A DNA stretch of 37,171 nucleotides from a bacterium. Its GTDB lineage: Bacteria; Krumholzibacteriota; Krumholzibacteriia; LZORAL124-64-63. This document shows, piece by piece, positions 32,954-37,171 of this stretch. The DNA lies in contig JAHIYU010000168.1 in NCBI GenBank assembly GCA_018814885.1, positions 1 to 37,171 on the forward strand, read 5' to 3'. Position 1 is the stretch's first letter. Each line of letters starts with the position of its first letter. The notes below the pieces were generated by a model. That model was not told where the DNA came from and did not search any database. It saw only the letters and a list, made by a program, of their open reading frames with translations. The position numbers were made by a program, and so were the translations under genes.

Positions 32954-33008
32954 GCGAGAGAGGCGACGGGATCGCAGGTCCCGCCGAGTCACCACTGGAG
33001 GTTCATTG

Positions 33009-34034
33009 ATGTCTAGGAAATCGTTGCTGTTCATGGCGCTGTTCGCCGCCGGACTCCTGTCCGCCGGCTCCAGCGTGTACGCCATCTCGGGTGCGGGCGC
33101 CATCGCGCTGGAGTTCCCCATCGGCGCGCGGTACAACGCCCTCGGCGAGGCGGGCACCGCCCTGTCGCAGGACGCGACGGCCATGTGGTGGAACCCCGGC
33201 GGGCTGGCCTTCGCGACCGACGTGCACAGCGGGCGGATCCACGCCATGCAGTCTAAGCTGGTGCCCGACCTGGCCGACGACATCGCCATCTACTGGGGCG
33301 GTTACGTGGGCCGCAAGTGGGGCGGTTCGCTCGGCTTCAACCTCACCTACCTGAGCATGGGCGAACAGCTCGCCACGAGCGACGACGGCACCCCGGGCGA
33401 GAACTTCACGTCCAACATGTGGGCCGCCGGCGTGGTCTACGGCACGCGCCTCTCGCCGAACCTCGGCTTCGGCATCGGCTTCAAGTTCTTCCGCGACAAC
33501 CTCGCTCCCGACAACGTGCTGCAGGACAAGCAGGGCGGCTCGGGCAGCACCTTCGCGGTCGACGCGGGCGTGCTCTGGAAGGTGCCTTCGTTGAAGTCGA
33601 ACTTCGCGGTGGCCATCAGCAACCTCGGCCCGAACATCACCCACGTGGACGCCGACCAGAGCGATCCCCTGCCGCGCAAGATCACCTTCGGCGCGGCGCG
33701 CAGCCTCATGCACAGCGAGGCCACCTCGCTGCTCTTCGTGGCGGACATGCTGGTGCCCCTGCTGAGCTGGGACGACGCCGCGGACGATTACGGGCTGGGG
33801 CTGGACTTCGGCGAGAAGGAATGGGGCGTGGGCCTCGAGTGGTCCTACGTCCAGTCGCTGTTCATCCGCCTCGGTTACAAGAAGGGGACCGGGCAGATCG
33901 AGGACATGACCTGGGGGCTCGGCATGCACATGGGCCGGTGGGTCGGCCAGAACATCACCTTCGGCTTCGCTTCGGTGCCTCAGGCGAAGGGGCTGAAGAA
34001 CGTCAACCGTTTCTCCATCGGTTACGATTTCTAG
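33009..34034 (+). CDS. PorV/PorQ-family outer-membrane beta-barrel protein
   Basis: A 341-residue protein with a signal peptide (MSRKSLLFMALFAAGLLSAGSSVYA, cleavage near residue 25). It then reads GAGAIALEFPIGARYNALGEAGTALSQDATAMWWNPGGLA. The YNALGEAG...D..A.WWNPGGLA block is the hallmark of the PorV/PorQ (FadL-like) family. The rest is repeated amphipathic beta strands, ending in a barrel-type C-terminal aromatic (SIGYDF). PorV in Bacteroidetes shuttles type IX cargo from the translocon to PorU. GGAGG precedes ATG 33009 by 8 bases. Its position between a C25 PorU-like gene and a secreted protease fits a secretion module. Confidence 0.88.
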   Translation: MSRKSLLFMALFAAGLLSAGSSVYAISGAGAIALEFPIGARYNALGEAGTALSQDATAMWWNPGGLAFATDVHSGRIHAMQSKLVPDLADDIAIYWGGYVGRKWGGSLGFNLTYLSMGEQLATSDDGTPGENFTSNMWAAGVVYGTRLSPNLGFGIGFKFFRDNLAPDNVLQDKQGGSGSTFAVDAGVLWKVPSLKSNFAVAISNLGPNITHVDADQSDPLPRKITFGAARSLMHSEATSLLFVADMLVPLLSWDDAADDYGLGLDFGEKEWGVGLEWSYVQSLFIRLGYKKGTGQIEDMTWGLGMHMGRWVGQNITFGFASVPQAKGLKNVNRFSIGYDF

Positions 34035-34080
34035 GACGAGAGCGGTTGGACCCCTGGGATCGCGAGGAGATGCCTTGAGA

Positions 34081-37000
34081 ATGAGGCCTGACGCCCGCGG
34101 GCGGCACCGTATCGCCGTCCTTGCCCTGAGCCTGCTAGCGGTGCTGGTCGCAACATCGTCCGCCCGTGACGACGTCCGGCGACCGACCACCAAGGTCCCG
34201 GTGGTGAAGGTGCCCGCCGAGCGCCTGTACGCCGGCCCGGCGGGCGACGCGCAGCGCGCCCGGGAGCAGCGCCGCGTCGACGTGCTGGTTTCCCGCAACC
34301 ACCTCGTCCACGAGATGCTGGGGGGGCGGCACGTGTCGCGGCTGTCCCGCGAGCGGCTCGCCGCTGCCGGTCTCGGTCCCGCCCGGCGCGATCCGACCGC
34401 CGCGGCCAAGCAGGCGCAGGTGACGCTGAAGGTGTTGCTGGTAAGGATCGGCTTCGAGACCGACCGCAGCGGCGACCTGACCAGCGTCACCGCCGACGGC
34501 GACTTCCAGCTCCGGGCGCCGACCGACGCCGACATCATCGATCCGCCGCCTCACGACCGCGCCTACTTCGAGGCGCACCTGGCAGGGCTGTCCGAATACT
34601 ACGGTATCCAGTCGGATGGCCGACTGGCCATCGACAGCGTGGTGCTGCCCGCCAGCGACACCGGCTGCTACAAGCTGGGCGATCTCGCCGACTACGCGCC
34701 GGGCGCCGACGGCTACTGGACCGTGGGGATGCTCGAGGCGCTGGTGCGCGACATCATCGAGCTTACGGACGAGCAGACCGCCCTGGACTACAGCGTACGG
34801 TTCGCCGACTACGACGACGACGACCCCCTGACCTACGTGATCTTCGTGCACGCCGGCGCGGACTGGCAGAGCGACATCAACCAGGACTCGCCGAACGACA
34901 TCCCCACCTTCTTCGTCGCGCTGGGGGAGCCGGTGGCCCTCGCGTCGCTCGACACCGAGACCGGCGAACCGGGCCAGCTGAGCGAGTGCTCCATCATCCC
35001 CGAGACCACCAGCCAGGACGGCTGGCTGGGCAGCATCGCCGGAGCGCTGTACCACGAGTTCGGCCACGCGCTGGGGCTTCCCGACGTCTACGACACGACC
35101 ACGGGCCTGCCCGCCGTCGGCTACTGGGACCTCATGGACTCGGGCCCCAACCTGATCTCCAACATCGGGCTCTACCATCCCACGATCCCCGATTCCATAG
35201 AGGTCTACAGCGTGGCGGGGGTGCTGCCGCCGTCGCTGAGCGCGTGGTGCAGGTGGTACCTGGGCTGGCTGGAGACGGGCGTGCTGGGCGGCGCCGAGAC
35301 CGAAGTGCACCTGCCCGCGGTGCAGGTTCGGCGCAATACCTACAACTCCTACTACGGGGGGACGGCCTACGACGGGACGCCCTACGATTTCGACCTGGCC
35401 TATCCCCAGGCCCTGGTCGGCGGCGTCTCGCCCCGCGAGTTCTACCTGCTGGAGAACCGCTGGGTCCCCTTGTCCAGCGACGAGCTGCCCGACGAGACCG
35501 GCATCGGCTTCGTGCGCGACAGCGCCACGGGCGTCTTCCTCTACATGGGCGGGGACGCCTTCGATCCGGACGGCCCCGGCCCCCTGCCGGCGACCTGGCG
35601 CAACACGGGCATGTACGATTTCTTTTTACCCGACGGCGGCCTGCTGGTCTGGCACGTCAACCAGGACCGCATCGACTGGGGCCTGGCGGAGAACACCATC
35701 AACGCCTACGGCGACGGCCTGCGCCTGCTCGAAGCCGACGGCATCCAGGACGTGGGCGTCTACGAGGCCTACGTCCTCGGCTTTTTCGGATCACAGCGCG
35801 ACCCCTTCCACGCCGGCACCACTTCCGCGCTGCCCCAGGAGGGACGCCCCGGCACGCGCGCCTACGACTATTCCTGGACCGGCCTCGAGCTTCGCGCCAT
35901 CTCCGCGAACGATGCGACCATGACCTTCGACGCCCAGGTGTCGCCGTTGACCGCAGCGCCGCCGGTGCGGTTGCCGTCCGCCGGTCCGCTGCCGCGCCTG
36001 CTCGATCCCGAGTCCGTGACGCCCTGGCGTTTGGCCGGCGCCGCGCCAGGCGTCTGGACCGAGGTGCTGGTCTACGCCTCGCAGCCGGTCGCCGGCATGG
36101 ACGGTGCGGGCGAGCCGGCCTTCCTCTTCCTGACGGACCAGGCGGGAGGCGTCGTCACGGATCCCGTCCCGGATGCGCCGGCGGGCGTCCTCCTGCCCCT
36201 GTCCGCGCCCCTCGCGGGACCGCCCGTCGTGGCGACGTTCGCCGGCACGGGGCGCGACCATCTGGTCTACGGCACGCGGGACGGCGGCGTCGGGGCGTAC
36301 CTGGACGTGCTGGCCGCAGGGGTGCTGGTGCCGTCCTGGGGCCCGGTGTCAGCCGGCGACACCCTCGCCTTCGCGCCGACGGTCGCCCACCTCGGCGACG
36401 GCTCGGTGCGCCTGCTCTGCTGCCTGGAGCCCGGACGCCTGCAGATAGTCGACGAGACGGGCGCGCGCGTCGGTGCCGCCTTCGACCTGGGCGCCGCCGC
36501 GGCGGCGGACGTGGGACGCTTCGCCTCGCCCCCGCGCGCGGTGCAGCAGCCCTTCGGCATAGAACGCTACCTGGTCGTCACCGAGACCCACTGGTTCCTG
36601 ATAGCTCCCGAGACCGAGAGCGGGGACCCCCTCGCTCAGGGCGCGCTGGCGGTGGCGCCCGACGAGCGCGGGCGCCTGCGCACGGCGCTGTGGGAGCAGG
36701 ACACCGAGTCGCGACTCTTCGTCTTCGGCAACGGCGGCGCCGAGTACGTGCGCTTCCGGTCCCATCTGCCGGTCGAGAGAGGGGCCTGGGATCCGCACTT
36801 CGGCGGCGAGCTGGTCGGCGCGCCGGCCGTGGCCGATCTGGACGGCGACGGTCGTCACGACCTGATCATGCTCACGTCGACGCACCTGTACGCCGCCGCG
36901 GTCAACGGCGCACCCCTGGCGGGCTTCCCGCTGGAGTTGCTGGGGCAATTCCCCCTGGCGGAGGAGACGCGCCTGGACGGGGGCATCGTGGTCTTCGACG

Positions 37001-37171
37001 CCACCGGCGACGGCCGCAACGAGATGTACGTGACCACAGACGGCGGCCATCTCCTCGGCTTCGACGCCACCGGACGCCTGCTGGGCCGCTTGCCCCTGCT
37101 GTGGGGCGACCGCGGCCTGAGTTCCCTGCTGGTCAGCGACGCCCCGGACGGCGGCCGGGTGCTCTGGCTGG
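34081..37171 (+). CDS. Secreted M6-family zinc metalloprotease, 3' end outside window
   Basis: The frame is open to the window edge (1030 codons). A signal sequence (IAVLALSLLAVLVATSSA) is followed by a propeptide-like stretch. The M6 peptidase domain has the zinc motif HEFGHALGLPDVYD (H325, E326, H329) and the downstream YWDLMDSG Met-turn region typical of immune-inhibitor-A proteases. Later residues (about 650-1030) form repeated beta segments, with an FG-GAP/VCBS-like calcium-binding repeat (AVADLDGDGRHDLIML) and a second similar one (VFDATGDGRNEMYVTTDGG). A C-terminal sorting domain, if any, lies past the edge. TTG 34075 is an alternative start with closer spacing (5 bases) to GAGGAG. It lies 46 bases after the PorV-like gene and is a candidate substrate of that system. 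Confidence 0.88.
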   Translation, partial: MRPDARGRHRIAVLALSLLAVLVATSSARDDVRRPTTKVPVVKVPAERLYAGPAGDAQRAREQRRVDVLVSRNHLVHEMLGGRHVSRLSRERLAAAGLGPARRDPTAAAKQAQVTLKVLLVRIGFETDRSGDLTSVTADGDFQLRAPTDADIIDPPPHDRAYFEAHLAGLSEYYGIQSDGRLAIDSVVLPASDTGCYKLGDLADYAPGADGYWTVGMLEALVRDIIELTDEQTALDYSVRFADYDDDDPLTYVIFVHAGADWQSDINQDSPNDIPTFFVALGEPVALASLDTETGEPGQLSECSIIPETTSQDGWLGSIAGALYHEFGHALGLPDVYDTTTGLPAVGYWDLMDSGPNLISNIGLYHPTIPDSIEVYSVAGVLPPSLSAWCRWYLGWLETGVLGGAETEVHLPAVQVRRNTYNSYYGGTAYDGTPYDFDLAYPQALVGGVSPREFYLLENRWVPLSSDELPDETGIGFVRDSATGVFLYMGGDAFDPDGPGPLPATWRNTGMYDFFLPDGGLLVWHVNQDRIDWGLAENTINAYGDGLRLLEADGIQDVGVYEAYVLGFFGSQRDPFHAGTTSALPQEGRPGTRAYDYSWTGLELRAISANDATMTFDAQVSPLTAAPPVRLPSAGPLPRLLDPESVTPWRLAGAAPGVWTEVLVYASQPVAGMDGAGEPAFLFLTDQAGGVVTDPVPDAPAGVLLPLSAPLAGPPVVATFAGTGRDHLVYGTRDGGVGAYLDVLAAGVLVPSWGPVSAGDTLAFAPTVAHLGDGSVRLLCCLEPGRLQIVDETGARVGAAFDLGAAAAADVGRFASPPRAVQQPFGIERYLVVTETHWFLIAPETESGDPLAQGALAVAPDERGRLRTALWEQDTESRLFVFGNGGAEYVRFRSHLPVERGAWDPHFGGELVGAPAVADLDGDGRHDLIMLTSTHLYAAAVNGAPLAGFPLELLGQFPLAEETRLDGGIVVFDATGDGRNEMYVTTDGGHLLGFDATGRLLGRLPLLWGDRGLSSLLVSDAPDGGRVLWL

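Overview
The window is GC-rich DNA from a free-living, Gram-negative-type bacterium. An outer membrane is suggested by a PorV-type beta-barrel protein, a SurA/PpiD-type periplasmic foldase and TatA. The pairing of a PorU-like C25 peptidase with a PorV-like barrel, plus a FlgD/type-A-like C-terminal domain, points to the FCB superphylum. An uncultured high-GC lineage such as Krumholzibacteriota or Eisenbacteria would fit, but that placement is inference. Nearly all real genes lie on the + strand and coding density is very high. The many long ORFs in other frames are GC-driven shadows. I saw no tRNA, rRNA, CRISPR array, insertion sequence or phage gene, and no gene-free stretch longer than 300 bases.

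Layout. (1) 1-2477, minus strand: a partial GH13 alpha-amylase-family enzyme with a long helical N-terminal region, divergent from (2) the groES-groEL operon (2742-4702), which has a sigma70-type promoter and a CIRCE operator and ends in a strong hairpin. (3) 4865-7229: a GT4 glycosyltransferase translationally coupled to a YqeC-like protein and a MocA-like nucleotidyltransferase. (4) 7469-8647: a secreted TPR protein with its own TTGACA/TATGTT promoter. (5) 8753-15104: a tightly overlapping biosynthetic operon, dapL-folB-folK-deoxynucleoside kinase-panB-panC-short glmU-HIT-LytR_C-like protein. (6) 15186-19167: DUF4321 protein, TatA, and the MrfA/MrfB (YprA/YprB) DNA-repair pair. (7) 19243-19677: a small winged-helix-like protein, followed by a near-perfect bidirectional terminator shared with the convergent (8) ppiD-like foldase (21563-19758, minus). 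(9) 21837-23657: a secreted M23 metallopeptidase. (10) 23739-27269: dnaE, and 27388-28368: accA. (11) 28658-37171: an apparent operon of a Trm112-like peptide, a PorU-like C25 peptidase, a PorV-like barrel, and a secreted M6 metalloprotease that runs off the window.

How the genes work together. Most of the window is housekeeping: protein folding, lysine/diaminopimelate, folate, pantothenate and UDP-sugar biosynthesis, replication and fatty-acid initiation. The most distinctive part is the last 8.5 kb, which looks like the outer-membrane attachment module of a type IX-like secretion system (PorU transpeptidase plus PorV carrier) with a plausible secreted protease substrate encoded immediately downstream. 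Secondary points of interest are the GT4/YqeC-like/MocA-like triad with degenerate nucleotide-binding motifs, mrfAB in a Gram-negative-type genome, a GlmU lacking its acetyltransferase half, an attenuator-like hairpin upstream of ppiD, and a roughly 170-nt structured leader ahead of the Trm112-porUV operon.
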